DNA of 64,000 bases from Botrimarina mediterranea (GCF_007753265.1 NZ_CP036349.1:2389363-2453362), one strand, 5' to 3'; shown: positions 43,201-52,379, numbered from the stretch's first letter. Program-made: numbers and translations. The notes: generated from the sequence alone by a model not told the origin.

Positions 43201-44547
43201 ACGTGGCAGATGACGGCTCTCGAGTTTATCGAGGACTGAGCTCTTCTCGATCTCTTCCGACAATCCCCACTCAGTGAGTTTGGCTCGATCGATAGCGCTA
43301 ATCTTGGTGCATAGAAGTGGTCGAGCCGCGCCATCAAAGAGCTGCGACACCTGAGTAGGGCTCCAGACCCGAAGAATCTCCCGGGGAGCTCCTACACAAG
43401 CTCCAGCTGGTACTACCTTTCCCTCTTCAGTCAGTAGTACCGCCTGGTCATCAAGCGTGCGCGCGAATGCGTTCTGGACGATCGATGCCGACGCTCCCTC
43501 GATTGTCTGTGAGTGTTCTTCAATGTTGGGCATCAAGCCGTAAGCGCCTCCGCGGTCTTCGAGCCTGAGCGCCGTGTTGCCTAGCCACTCCAGCATTGCC
43601 TCGCTAGCCGTCTGTCCGGCCAGCTGGAGTAGCCAGCGGTTCGTGGGGGACCCGATTGGGTCTTTGATCTTCATCCGCGCCGGGTCTTGAATAAACGGCC
43701 CGTTGCATGCGAACGGCAAATGAGTCTTCACGCCCGTCGGCAGCACTACGTACAGCCTTCCCTCCATGCCCAGCACTATTTCCACACGGCAGTCGGGTAG
43801 CGGCGTTTCATCCTCCGCGGACACCATCCGTTCTAGGCGGATTTCCTCAACAGCTTCGTCTGGAATTGATGCATCGGGAGAACGCAGCAGTAAGAATCGC
43901 GTCTCTCGGTCGTCCTTCAATTTCATCCACTGTGAGCGAGCAACCGGACCGGCCCCATCCGGAACCCACTCGACCTTGGTCTCGCCTACCTTTAGCGAGC
44001 GAATTGTTTGAAAGAATAGCAGAGATGCAGGACTACTCAGCCAGTCATCGAGGTTCTTCTCAATCTCTGCACGGTGATTCTCATCTCTGATCTGAACTCG
44101 AATCTCAGTGCCATCAATGGGTGATGCGGGCACCCATCGAGGCTCAGTAAAGCGGCTCCGTTGAAACGCAACCGACAAGGTGCCCGTCCGTAACCTCACT
44201 TCGTCACCGAGACTAAAGGTGCTCTTGAAGCCAATGCCGCGGAAGCCGATGGTGTGAAGGTTTCTCTTGTTGGAGTACCCGAAACGACAGAGAGACTGGA
44301 AATGCTCCGCCACAAAGTCGCCGCCATTGTGACGAAAAACGAAGTCTCGCCCTTCTAGCTGGACACAAGCTCTCGTTGCCCCTGCGTCATCCGCATTCTG
44401 TAGGAGCTCCGAGACGACGTGCCGTGGGCTTTGCACCTGCTTGAAGAGCTGATGCCAAGGACCTGCCAGCTCTGGGTCCTGCTCAAGCTGGTCCCATCGG
44501 CTGCGAGCCTTGTCGCAAATTGGCGCAAAGTAGTCTGGCGGGTTCAT
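40249..44547 (-). CDS. Giant sacsin/HSP90-like GHKL ATPase
   Basis: 1,432 aa. N-terminal Bergerat ATP-binding fold: SELLQNADDAGAT (Glu47, Asn51, Asp54) and the lid GFRGIGFKSTFS (Gly101, 104, 106), as in sacsin repeats and HSP90. The long middle is helical and unrecognised; residues about 1230-1340 are low-complexity Ser/Glu/Asp-rich; the C-terminal ~90 residues form a small folded unit (LISLFASEQGYAKDGTDRYY). It lies between the helicase gene (34 bp upstream) and the small gene (7 bp downstream). Sacsin-like proteins co-occur with helicases and methylases in phage-defence islands; a sensing or switch role is inferred. Confidence 0.85.
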   Translation of the reverse strand: MNPPDYFAPICDKARSRWDQLEQDPELAGPWHQLFKQVQSPRHVVSELLQNADDAGATRACVQLEGRDFVFRHNGGDFVAEHFQSLCRFGYSNKRNLHTIGFRGIGFKSTFSLGDEVRLRTGTLSVAFQRSRFTEPRWVPASPIDGTEIRVQIRDENHRAEIEKNLDDWLSSPASLLFFQTIRSLKVGETKVEWVPDGAGPVARSQWMKLKDDRETRFLLLRSPDASIPDEAVEEIRLERMVSAEDETPLPDCRVEIVLGMEGRLYVVLPTGVKTHLPFACNGPFIQDPARMKIKDPIGSPTNRWLLQLAGQTASEAMLEWLGNTALRLEDRGGAYGLMPNIEEHSQTIEGASASIVQNAFARTLDDQAVLLTEEGKVVPAGACVGAPREILRVWSPTQVSQLFDGAARPLLCTKISAIDRAKLTEWGLSEEIEKSSVLDKLESRHLPRPDSWGGLLALWSYVSSDVRAESYLARDRTKIRILPVQGKNVLYGANEVVRFGEKRLLQRDEDWEFLSKYLLVVNQNWPRFLAEQRRQADESMDDRLRNDWLAATGLLNKLGLDGASDPGKVIEQVASSLPKDPDYSTKDDVRLAQIAAKLGAKVGGSFHFVTRDGTCRAGGHPVIADVHGTFDDFVDEQWYEEHVLSEEYYNGFISCSHSDWEDWITSGKSGLQTFIPLTETSKWFSGRKEAAKLLSERGVDGGPYYPYVTSQFVLKDIDFDPQHWIHWEELSDEDPTIWQRLMEQVFLQPSTYWTKALNAGVYQIATTGTQQSISGTLSSNWIRRLRSLPCLLDNRGQLRQPGELLRRTPETEALLDVEPFVRAEDDTERNRPLLIALGVGDTPTGPDRLLERLRNFSGHEDPPIFEIEKWCTRLDQLLNKCSTDEAEAIRAAFSEERLLFTTSGEWVTSREAFLNTANEEVPDAAIVHPALRRLAIWSKIGVADRPTAELALGWLDRLEPDQKLTADELRRVKPLLPRFAQRIWTECGHWLNLEGQWAPVDKFRYCLTMQSLTGHKHLFGRIRQATADFQLLDSDTCQQPPFNLLPTLASKLTEEFEESVDELAEAEPRPWLRSLGQGIARIELEDEAKQASLRELGLRLANTHWQVANGLESVPYIDGVPAGTSRPVDAVWRDTRLFVIDRPVAQLFRSIARELASAFDSADVGAAIHACIDRSDRFIEDYLDENFTLSSQLPTATTQTDSGSTSEAQCSAQPIDREHSTESPSSTAECNGDEQVERGDTSDDVDPVIELAGSAGSDDADSLDEYLSVRIEGGTAEVDAVESPSGLNGETLAPTAAAPDPPKAAKPKLISLFASEQGYAKDGTDRYYRDDGGSLQKSPGAVFAWDEYAVGGQLIQSYWPKESCLFKDSLDLPAEVWNLCDRYPEKYSLLLRNLDDSVHVLAGVELKRLHAEGHVTLHPANYRLVHCDTEN

Positions 44548-44581
44548 TGAATAGACAGCTGATTAGGTTCGATAGGCAGGC

Positions 44582-47500
44582 CTAGGTGGGTGGTTGGCCC
44601 TTTGCCAGCAGGTCCCGTAAGTTGTAATTGACGCTAGTCACATCGAAGTCGGGCTCTCGCTCGAAAGGCTTTCTGACGTAGACCGGTGGGTGGACAACGT
44701 CCCCATCAACTTGCACCACGGCAAGGATGTAACTTGAAGCAGTGTTTATTCCGGTCACGATCTCATTGCGGGTGATCGTCACGGTATCTGCGCCCGCCAC
44801 GCGTCCTTTCACTTCTAGAAACCGCAGCAGTTTGGTCTGACCGTCAGTCGACTCAACATCGTAGCCGCACTTCGCTTCACTGACGTCGCGAGGATCGTGT
44901 CCCAGCTGCCGCTCAGCGTCCATCACGGCCTTCATGGCCAGCATTTCAATTCGCTTCGTCTCTTTTGCATGCGCCGGCTCCGCGACGGGATTTCCTTGCA
45001 GTCGGCGAAGAAGACCGATGGGCACTACGAGCGCACCCCCGATTGCGAACGGTGCTTTGGGAGACAGCTGCTTCTCTTGCTCCAGCTCTTCCAGACGCTT
45101 CTGGAGCCTGCCTTGCAACTCATCAGCTCGTTGCTCTGCCTTACGTGAGTTGAGCTTTGGAGTACGCCCCGCCTCTTCTTGTGCTTTGAGCTGCTGAGCT
45201 CGATTGTCCCAGTGCATGTACTCTTTTGTTAATCGTTCAGTAACGGCGGAAATAGTTTTCTCGATCAGCTCTTCCTTGCGTCCTCGCACTTCCTGGACAT
45301 GTCGCGGCACCAATTCAGAGATCGCGTGAGCAACGGCTCGCTCCTCCAGGTCTTGCTTCAGCCACTCCTCGTCGAGCAGTGGTTGCAGCTGCTTTGTCTC
45401 TTCTTCGGTAGCGGCGCGATAATCAAGGTAGGGAGCATAGCCAGCCGCCGACACGCTGCCTCCACTGTCAATCGACACGAACTGCAATTGGCGACTCACA
45501 ACATGCCTACCCCCTCGGGGATTTGGACGAGCGTCGTGGATCGAGTGCTCTAGATAGAAGAGGGCCCGCGCCGCCTCCCCGGCATCTGTCTCGTCTACTA
45601 GTACAGCACCCTGCTTTAGCAGGTCCCGGTACTTTTCCAGAATGAGATCGATCGTAGAGTCCAGCAGCGGGTGACCAGGGCAGACGAACGCCGCCTGCCG
45701 CTGACCCTCAAGGTTGACAAGGTTTTTTTCAAAGGTGATCCGTTCGTATTTTTTCTGCAGTGTGTTGCGAGTCCCGATCTGCCTGTCACGGTTACGGATC
45801 TCTGCGGGAACATGCGAGATCTCGTATCGCTTACTTTCACGCTCGCGTAGCTTGCCTCCTAGGTGGGCGAATGCCTCATGGAAGAACGCGGCGATAAAAT
45901 GAGGCTGCAGACGGCGGGCGTTGGCTCGCTCCATCTCGTCCCTAATCTGCCTGACTCGGGAGGTGTCCATCGTCTCTCGCTCAAGAGACTGGCTCTCAAT
46001 GAGGGCCTGCAATCGGCTGTGATCCAATGCCCCCTCAACCCGTTCCTTCAGTCGCGCGCGGACTTCGGGCTGGCTTCCATAGAAGATTGCTTCTTGGAGA
46101 AGCTCTCGGAGTTGCCGCCCTTCAATTGCCTGGCCTAGAACATCAAAAACAGCACCGCCGAGAGCGTCGCGTTCGACTTCCAGTTTCTCTAGTAGTCGCC
46201 TAAAAACATCGCCCTCTCTCGTCTCACCGGCAACAAGGTTCCACAGGTGGCAAACGTTGGTCTGACCAATTCTATGGATACGGCCAAATCTCTGCTCTAG
46301 GCGATTAGGGTTCCAAGGAAGGTCATAATTGACCATCAGGTGCGCCTGTTGGAGATTGATGCCTTCACCCGCTGCGTCCGTGGCGAGTAGCACAAGAGTT
46401 TCTTTGTCGTGGGTAAAGCGATCTTGTGCGTCCTTCCGCTGCTCTCGTAGCATACCGCCGCTAATTGTTACAACGGATTCGGGATAGCCGAGAAGTGTTG
46501 TGATCCGGGAATGCAGGTAATTCAGCGTGTCACGGTGCTCAGTAAAAATCACAAGCTTCCGACGGTTGCCGTGCTCGTCGAACATGTGTTCATTGTCTTG
46601 AAGAAGCGAGGACAATTCTTCCCATTTCCTGTCCTTGCCACTGCTTCGCACCTGTTGTGCGAGTGTCTCAAGCTGGCGAAGGCTCTCGATTTCAAGCTCA
46701 AGTTCTGCGATCGTCTGTGCGGCAGTTGCTTGGTCAAGTATGCTCTCCTCGGCTGCCTCAAACTCGTCGCCTGGTCGATCCTCGAAGTCCTCAATGTCGT
46801 CGGGTTCGCTCAGGCTAGGCAGTGCGTCGTTAAAGTTCAGTCGCTCCGAAGCGCCCCGCTTCATGAGTTGGATCTCGCTTCTGCGACCCTCCAACCTCTC
46901 GCGACGCCGTCGTAGTGATTGGTAGATTGCCTCTGGAGACGACGCCAGTCTCCTCTGCAAGATGGTGAGTGCAAACCCAACGGTGCCTTGGCGACCTTCG
47001 TTTTGCAATGCCTTCGCCCGATCAAACTCTTGTCGCACGTAATCGCTGACTGCCGAGTAGAGGTGAGCTTCTTCGCGACTTAGCTCGTAGTTGACGGTAT
47101 AAGCACGGCGTTCAGGAAACAGGCGAGTCTCATCGAAGCGTAGAAGATCCTCTTTGACCATTCGCCGCATCATGTCTGTTGCGTCGCACGTGTGCACGCC
47201 TGGTCGGAACGCACCTTCAAAACGATCGGCGTCGAGCAATCTCATAAACAGCTGAAAGTCCTCTTCCTTGCCGTTGTGCGGAGTTGCTGACATAAGAAGG
47301 AAATGCCGAGTCAACGTTGAGAGTCGACGCCCTAGCTTGTGGCGCTGCGTTTCCTTTACCTCGTTTCCGAATAGCGACGCCGACATCTTGTGCGCCTCAT
47401 CTACGACGATGAGGTCCCAGTCGGTCACCTGCAGCTTGTCTTGGACGGCCTCACTCCTACTGAGTTTATCCAAGCGGCATACGACGAGGTCATTCTCTGT

Positions 47501-48088
47501 AAACCAGTTTCCACTGTAGGCAGATTCGAACTTGTCGTTCGTCATAATGTCGAACGGCAACTGAAACTTCTCGCTCAACTCATCCTGCCACTGCTCAACG
47601 AGGTTTCCAGGCGCTACGATCATGCACCGCTTCAGGTCGCCTCTAACAATTAGCTCCTTGATCAGGAGCCCGGCCATAATGGTCTTGCCAGCACCCGGAT
47701 CGTCAGCAAGTAGGAACCGAAGAGGCTGCCTAGTCAGCATTTCCTCATAGACGGCGGTAATCTGGTGAGGCAATGGCTCGACCATTGACGTGTGCACAGC
47801 AAGAACCGGGTCAAAGAGGTACGCCAGTTGTATTCGCAAAGCCTCCGAGGTTAGCCGTAGCAATTCGCCATCGCCGGTAAAACTCCAAGGACGACCAGTC
47901 TCTACTAGTTCAAGTGTTGGCTCGCGATCTCGATAGAGAATCTCTTGATCCGTGGCTCCCTCCGGCGTCTCGTAGACTATCTTGAGTGCCCCGCTCCCAA
48001 ACGGTTGTGCATCGATGATTTTCACCGTCACATTCGGGAGTATGCCTCGGACCGCCGAGTTCTTGGTGATATCTTCCAGTCGTGTCAC
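44582..48088 (-). CDS. SNF2/DEAD-type helicase with C-terminal DUF3883
   Basis: 1,168 aa. Superfamily-2 motor: Walker A ADDPGAGKT (129-136), motif II DEAH (230-233), motif III SATPHNG, and C-terminal lobe motifs around LATDAAGEGINLQ and NRLEQRFGRIHRIGQ. Long coiled-coil linker, then DUF3883 (about 1075-1150: KCGYDVES, FLEVKGR, ITRNE), a PD-(D/E)xK-related fold often fused to defence helicases. Upstream gene of the operon with the GHKL ATPase, small protein and truncated methylase. Resembles the helicase-methylase logic of DISARM-like systems; the exact system name is not certain. Confidence 0.9.
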   Translation of the reverse strand: MTRLEDITKNSAVRGILPNVTVKIIDAQPFGSGALKIVYETPEGATDQEILYRDREPTLELVETGRPWSFTGDGELLRLTSEALRIQLAYLFDPVLAVHTSMVEPLPHQITAVYEEMLTRQPLRFLLADDPGAGKTIMAGLLIKELIVRGDLKRCMIVAPGNLVEQWQDELSEKFQLPFDIMTNDKFESAYSGNWFTENDLVVCRLDKLSRSEAVQDKLQVTDWDLIVVDEAHKMSASLFGNEVKETQRHKLGRRLSTLTRHFLLMSATPHNGKEEDFQLFMRLLDADRFEGAFRPGVHTCDATDMMRRMVKEDLLRFDETRLFPERRAYTVNYELSREEAHLYSAVSDYVRQEFDRAKALQNEGRQGTVGFALTILQRRLASSPEAIYQSLRRRRERLEGRRSEIQLMKRGASERLNFNDALPSLSEPDDIEDFEDRPGDEFEAAEESILDQATAAQTIAELELEIESLRQLETLAQQVRSSGKDRKWEELSSLLQDNEHMFDEHGNRRKLVIFTEHRDTLNYLHSRITTLLGYPESVVTISGGMLREQRKDAQDRFTHDKETLVLLATDAAGEGINLQQAHLMVNYDLPWNPNRLEQRFGRIHRIGQTNVCHLWNLVAGETREGDVFRRLLEKLEVERDALGGAVFDVLGQAIEGRQLRELLQEAIFYGSQPEVRARLKERVEGALDHSRLQALIESQSLERETMDTSRVRQIRDEMERANARRLQPHFIAAFFHEAFAHLGGKLRERESKRYEISHVPAEIRNRDRQIGTRNTLQKKYERITFEKNLVNLEGQRQAAFVCPGHPLLDSTIDLILEKYRDLLKQGAVLVDETDAGEAARALFYLEHSIHDARPNPRGGRHVVSRQLQFVSIDSGGSVSAAGYAPYLDYRAATEEETKQLQPLLDEEWLKQDLEERAVAHAISELVPRHVQEVRGRKEELIEKTISAVTERLTKEYMHWDNRAQQLKAQEEAGRTPKLNSRKAEQRADELQGRLQKRLEELEQEKQLSPKAPFAIGGALVVPIGLLRRLQGNPVAEPAHAKETKRIEMLAMKAVMDAERQLGHDPRDVSEAKCGYDVESTDGQTKLLRFLEVKGRVAGADTVTITRNEIVTGINTASSYILAVVQVDGDVVHPPVYVRKPFEREPDFDVTSVNYNLRDLLAKGQPPT

Positions 48089-48128
48089 GATCAGCCCTCT
48101 TCTGTGTTGATCCCTTAGGTCATCTGAA

Positions 48129-48347
48129 CTAGCGAGGCCTTCTGGTCCGAGGTTGACGCTGTGTCGGATGGTCTACCTCGTGGAGAAGCCGATCGAGATC
48201 TTTTTTGGCGTATAGGCGGTAGCCGTTAATGGGATGACGCCTTTCCATAAGCTTTCCACATCTTCCCCAATTGCGGAGAGTGTTCGGAGCAACGCCGACA
48301 TACTCAGCCGCTTCGCTTATGCGGAGATACTCGTCGAGTTTGGTCAT
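48129..48347 (-). CDS. MerR/excisionase-type HTH protein
   Basis: 72 aa from the ATG at 48347 (longer frame to 48410 adds non-homologous residues). DEYLRISEAAEYVGVAPNTL and RNWGRCGKLMERRHPINGYR, YAKKDLDRLL are a textbook winged HTH of excisionases and MerR-like regulators. Lies 40 bp before the helicase gene on the same strand, so it is likely the regulator of the defence cassette, or a leftover Xis. Confidence 0.8.
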   Translation of the reverse strand: MTKLDEYLRISEAAEYVGVAPNTLRNWGRCGKLMERRHPINGYRLYAKKDLDRLLHEVDHPTQRQPRTRRPR

Positions 48348-48463
48348 GGCCGGATTGCCTGGGTGGTTTACGGCAAAATGCAGGTTCTCAACCTTACCAA
48401 ATCCTGCCACGCTTGAGAATCAGGCGGGCATCGGTGTCAGCCTGGTGTCCCCCAGCCTCACGA

Positions 48464-49390
48464 TTACTTCAGAGCGGGCTCATCAAAGGTTGCGCCCAAG
48501 ATATGATCCGCCGCCCGCTGACCCTGCCCGGCGGCCTGGACGACCAGCTTCTTGTCATCCTTGAGCTTCTTCTGCCAACCGTCGATGTAAGCGGCTGACT
48601 GCTCGATTGTCGGTGGGCTGATGCCGGCGGATGCGCACAGGAACGCCGAGCCCATCTCGGCCACTAGCTCTTCTTTCGAATAGTCGGGCGACCCAAACGG
48701 AGCCGGCGCCTCGTCGAAGCCTCGGTTAAGTCGCGACTTGTGCCCGGTTGAGTGCGACAGTTCGTGAAACAGGGTGGCGTAGTAGGATTCCCGGGTTTCA
48801 AACCGCTCCGGTGCAGCGATTCGCACGGTGTCGGTCTTCGGGAGGTACATGGCAGCCGAGCCGGTGTGCATCACGAGCGGTCCGCCCGGGTAACTCGTGA
48901 CGATGCGGTCGGCTTCTTCGATCGGTTTGAAGGGCTCTGCGTCGCCTCCATCAGCGTTTTGGTCCGGTGCCTCGACACCCTCGCACTGCTCGGCGTTGAA
49001 GACGTTGTAGTGTCGCAGGACCGGGATGGTGATCTCCTCGCCACTCTCTTTGTCCTTGGTGGCTGCCTGCTTCCAGAACACGACGAGGGTCGACTTCTCA
49101 CCCTTCTTCACCTTGCCTTGCTGCTTGGTGACTTGGTTGAACGTCGCCCAATAGTCCGACTCGTAGCCGTGAGCCCAGCTCGTCATTGCTAACAAGAAAA
49201 CGTTGATGCCCCGGTAGTTCTTGCCGGTGGAGAGGCTCTTGGGCATCCCGTCGCCGTTCGCGGATCGCTTAATCGGTTGCCTCCAAGGCGCCACCCCAGT
49301 TTCCAGCAGCTCCAAAATGCGGTTGGTCACCTCTTGGTAGATGTCTCGACGAGGCTTGTGCCCGTTCTGTTTCCTATCGCCCCGCTGCAC
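48464..49390 (-). CDS. ArdC-type antirestriction protein (ssDNA-binding + zincin)
   Basis: 308 aa. N-terminal DUF1738 ssDNA-binding domain (RRDIYQEVTNRILELLETG, APWRQP, NYRGINVFLL) followed by a zincin domain with His209-Glu210-x2-His213 (FHELSHSTGH) and Glu245 (EELVAEMGSAFL). ArdC proteins protect incoming DNA from restriction during transfer. Typical length. Its presence marks this stretch as plasmid/ICE-derived. Located 116 bp before the HTH gene on the same strand. Confidence 0.92.
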   Translation of the reverse strand: MQRGDRKQNGHKPRRDIYQEVTNRILELLETGVAPWRQPIKRSANGDGMPKSLSTGKNYRGINVFLLAMTSWAHGYESDYWATFNQVTKQQGKVKKGEKSTLVVFWKQAATKDKESGEEITIPVLRHYNVFNAEQCEGVEAPDQNADGGDAEPFKPIEEADRIVTSYPGGPLVMHTGSAAMYLPKTDTVRIAAPERFETRESYYATLFHELSHSTGHKSRLNRGFDEAPAPFGSPDYSKEELVAEMGSAFLCASAGISPPTIEQSAAYIDGWQKKLKDDKKLVVQAAGQGQRAADHILGATFDEPALK

Positions 49391-49764
49391 GCCGGCCTAC
49401 CCGAAGGTGGGCGTGATCGTTTGATTGTCGATAATTGGTGGCACGACTACGCTCCTTGCTACTCAGTTGTTTCTCCCTCTTGGTTGCCATGGATTCGGCA
49501 CGCAAGTCAAGCGGTTTCTCTTGCCGTTCGTTCTTGCGGGTGTGCTTGCGGGAAGCCTGAGCCCCTCGGCTCTTCTCCTCTACCGGTGTGTGTGAACAGA
49601 CGCCGGACGATAAGCGAGCGTCGCGAACGGGCGTCAAGGGACGCCTGCAGACGCACGGGGGCATCTTCGGCGTGCCGTTGGCAAACCCTGGACGCCGCCG
49701 CTCGGGCCGCTCGCTTGTTTCGCAGGCATCGTTCAAACAACCCCTCAGAAAGGAGGAACCTACG
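49391..49764. other. Intergenic stretch, no supported gene
   Basis: About 374 bp between divergent genes. A - strand 120-aa frame and a + strand frame here are basic, low-complexity and lack ribosome binding sites. Carries promoters of ardC-like and DUF6876-like genes. Confidence 0.5.
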
Positions 49765-50181
49765 ATGTCTCAACACAAACCCTCAGCAACGACCCTGCAG
49801 TACGAACTCGGCCAGTTCACCGGCGACCTGGAGCGCTACCGGCACCCGATCAACCGGCGGGTGATCTACACTCCCGGCGTCAAGCACCTCGCCGAGCGGG
49901 CCGGAGCCTATTGGCTGATCGACTCGATCGCCAGTTGGATTGGGAGCCACCCATTCAACGTCGCAGTTCGAGAGGACGAGCGGGTACAGTCTCTGCACTT
50001 CTGGAAACTCTCGGTCGACCTGGACGAGAGGTCCGCCCTCTTGGCGGCGGTAGCCGACTCGGGGGAGCCGCCCTTCATCACACAGCGCATCCCGTTCACG
50101 GACTTTCCGCTAGCGAGCGTTGACGTGTGGGCCGGCTTCGATGGCCAGCACTGGACGCTGTACCTGCCGAGCGAGCACTGA
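49765..50181 (+). CDS. DUF6876-like plasmid-type small protein
   Basis: 138 aa from the ATG at 49765 with a near-perfect AAAGGAGG nine nt ahead; the longer upstream frame is not coding-like. Sequence LGQFTGDLERYRHPINRRVI, AYWLIDSIASW and WTLYLPSEH match the small DUF6876 proteins found on plasmids and genomic islands. Biochemical function unknown. Frequently near ArdC-like genes, as here. Confidence 0.8.
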   Translation: MSQHKPSATTLQYELGQFTGDLERYRHPINRRVIYTPGVKHLAERAGAYWLIDSIASWIGSHPFNVAVREDERVQSLHFWKLSVDLDERSALLAAVADSGEPPFITQRIPFTDFPLASVDVWAGFDGQHWTLYLPSEH

Positions 50182-50191
50182 CCGGCGGAGC

Positions 50192-50217
50192 GGCCGGGCC
50201 CCTCGCGGGCTCGGTCG
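50192..50217 (+). terminator. Possible terminator after DUF6876 gene
   Basis: GGCCGGGCCC - CTCGC - GGGCTCGGTC, a stem with two G-U/mismatch positions, followed by GTTTCTT. Eleven bp past the stop codon. Confidence 0.45.
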
Positions 50218-50346
50218 TTTCTTCAGTCCTGAGTAGGACTCATACCAAGACACTATAGCAGCGTTACCCAGCTTGCAGTCAGTTCTGAAAAAGCCCCCTC
50301 AGGCACCGCCGCGGTAGTCGGTGGCGTTAGAGACGCGCATTCAGGA

Positions 50347-51387
50347 TTACTCTTGTACCCTAGCTGGCTGAACGATGATCAACTGCGTGGCGTCTATGCC
50401 ATCGGCTACAAACAACTCGGGGATGCTGTCCTCTGGTATGTCTTCCAACATCAAGGCGGCCTTGCCTTGCTCAAAGGCAGTATGAACAGATTTGCCAAAC
50501 CCGACAGCAGAATAGAACTGTGAAGCAAACACCCTCGCGGCGTCATCGCCAATCGAGTCGTTCATCCCAATTGCTGCTTCTAAGTGGTCGACGACGGCCT
50601 CCGCTTGCCCGCGTGAATAGCATGTATTGAAGAACACCAGCCGGATCTTCCCCGAGGATGCTTTCATCATTTGGACGATTGCGGCCAACGAAACGATCTT
50701 TGCGTTTCCTTGCTCATCTTGAAAGACAATCTCATCTTGATCCGAGCCATGGCCGCTAAAATGAACAATGGTCGGCTCTACCTCGTTGATTGCCTGCAGG
50801 GCGTCGAGCGGACGAACCGCCCATCGTGATTCCAGCCGGACCGAGTCTCGGTGCTGCGACTTGCGGATCATCTCATGAATAGAACGCGCCTCTTCATCGA
50901 GTCGCAGTTCATCTTCGTCCAATGGATTGGCGGCAAGGAACAGAACCGCAATAACTTCTGGCAGTCGCTTCAATGCTTCAATGTCTTCCAAGGCGCAGCT
51001 TAGAGTGGAGTCGATCTGGTTGATTTTTCGTTTCGTACTGTCTGCGGAGCGTTGCATAGCACGCTCGCGGGTTGACGCCTCCCTTGCTTGCTCTTTCGCG
51101 AGTGCCTTCTCTGCGTCGCTGAGCTTCTTCGACTCTTGGGCGCTCTTGCTTTCGATCTTTCCGATGTCGCTCTCCACTTTGGCGAGGTCCTTTGCCGCAC
51201 GCTCTGCTTCCCGCATTCTCGATTTCAGCGTCGACGGGGTCGACGCCTTAGCCGCGCGTTCGTTCGCGCTGTTCATTTTGGTCGTCAACGACGCCCGTTT
51301 GGTTGCGAGCCGACACTTGTCTTTGTTGAGTTGCGCAATACGAGAACGAGACTGCTCTGCTTTGCGGCGATAGTGGTCGGATGACAC
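50347..51387 (-). CDS. Coiled-coil CHAT (caspase-like) protease
   Basis: 346 aa. Residues 1-140 are a highly charged coiled coil (KAEQSRSRIAQLNKDKCRL; AEKALAKEQAREASTRERAM). Residues about 145-335 are a CHAT peptidase: catalytic His213 in VHFSGHGSD and Cys256 in VFFNTCYSRGQAEAV, plus AVGFGKSVHTAFEQGKAAL near the end. CHAT/caspase-like proteases act as cell-death effectors in several bacterial defence systems and are activated by partner sensors. No partner with an obvious sensor domain is adjacent, so this may be self-contained, with the coiled coil as switch. Confidence 0.88.
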   Translation of the reverse strand: MSSDHYRRKAEQSRSRIAQLNKDKCRLATKRASLTTKMNSANERAAKASTPSTLKSRMREAERAAKDLAKVESDIGKIESKSAQESKKLSDAEKALAKEQAREASTRERAMQRSADSTKRKINQIDSTLSCALEDIEALKRLPEVIAVLFLAANPLDEDELRLDEEARSIHEMIRKSQHRDSVRLESRWAVRPLDALQAINEVEPTIVHFSGHGSDQDEIVFQDEQGNAKIVSLAAIVQMMKASSGKIRLVFFNTCYSRGQAEAVVDHLEAAIGMNDSIGDDAARVFASQFYSAVGFGKSVHTAFEQGKAALMLEDIPEDSIPELFVADGIDATQLIIVQPARVQE

Positions 51388-52079
51388 CTAAATGCCCCGT
51401 GCGAATGATGTTTACATGAGCGGCATATTCTTGCCGGAAATTTCTTCGCAGACGAAGGGCCCTTCTTATCAATCCTTTGCTGAAGCGGCTATATGCCGTC
51501 GGCGCCGAGAACACACAGACGTGTATCCACGGCACTTCCGAGAATGCCCTCGAAGAACTGAAATCTATCACGATCCCGAACCATTGGAAATGCTTCAATG
51601 GCAGCCCTCCTCCGGCGACGTGCCCATCCGCAGCCGCCTGCACGCCAGGCGTTTCTCTGGTCGAAGGGGCTTACATTCCTCGCCGGTGCGGCTTCTCCCT
51701 CGCTTCCTATCGCCCCGGCTGCCAGCCAGCCTTAATGAACTGTAAACACTTCTTTGTTCGGTGGTAGTTCTGGCGTCTGCTGGCTCCGCGCATGTCGAGA
51801 AGGTTGTCCCTTTGGCCTCGTTCTATCCCGAAGAGCGATCGCCCCGCCTTTCACGCGGCCGGGTGCGTTCGAGGTAGTTGGCTCGTAGGCATTTCTTGCT
51901 TTCATGTCAGATTGACTAGCGCTATCCTGTCCCCCGCACCGGTCGAGTCAAACGCCAAAAACAATTTCTCGGGACGCTCGCGCTAGAAATTCTTTTGTGG
52001 TCCCTCCGGGCAGACGTTGGACACGCCCGCTTCCGCGGTGGACGGTCGGCTGCGTAGGTCAACTAACAATGAAAGGAGA
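51388..52079. other. Intergenic stretch of about 690 bp, no supported gene
   Basis: Several overlapping short frames on both strands with Pro/Arg/Ser-rich, non-conserved translations and no ribosome binding sites. Probably decayed mobile DNA. Nothing recognised. Confidence 0.5.
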
Positions 52080-52085
52080 ATGACC

Positions 52086-52358
52086 ATGACGAACCAAACT
52101 ACTTCCTCGAACGAACCCATCGCCCGCATCAAGGACGGCCTCTTGCAGATCGCCATCTGGAAGAACTCCACCGAGCAGGGACGCCCCTTCTACACGACTT
52201 CCGCAGTGGAGCGGAGCTACAAAGACGACAAGGGGGACTACCACGTGACGAACAGCCTTAGTGGTACCCAGCTGCTCCAGGCGGCCAGACTCTACGCCCT
52301 GGCGTACGATCAGATCCGCGAGAGGGAGGAAGCCGACTACCAGGCGAGCAAGGCGTAA
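52086..52358 (+). CDS. Conserved-type small protein of mobile DNA, unknown
   Basis: 90 aa from the ATG at 52086, 7 nt after GGAGA; the ATG at 52080 is too close to it. Begins MTNQTTSSNEPIARIKDG and contains LQIAIWKNSTEQGRPFY, then YHVTNSLSGTQLLQAARLYA. The beta-rich start (IWKN...FY) recalls small ssDNA-binding or single-strand annealing accessory proteins on plasmids, but no family is assigned. Followed 22 bp later by a canonical terminator, so it is a monocistronic gene. Confidence 0.7.
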   Translation: MTNQTTSSNEPIARIKDGLLQIAIWKNSTEQGRPFYTTSAVERSYKDDKGDYHVTNSLSGTQLLQAARLYALAYDQIREREEADYQASKA

Positions 52359-52379
52359 CCCACCTCGCCGACACACCGA

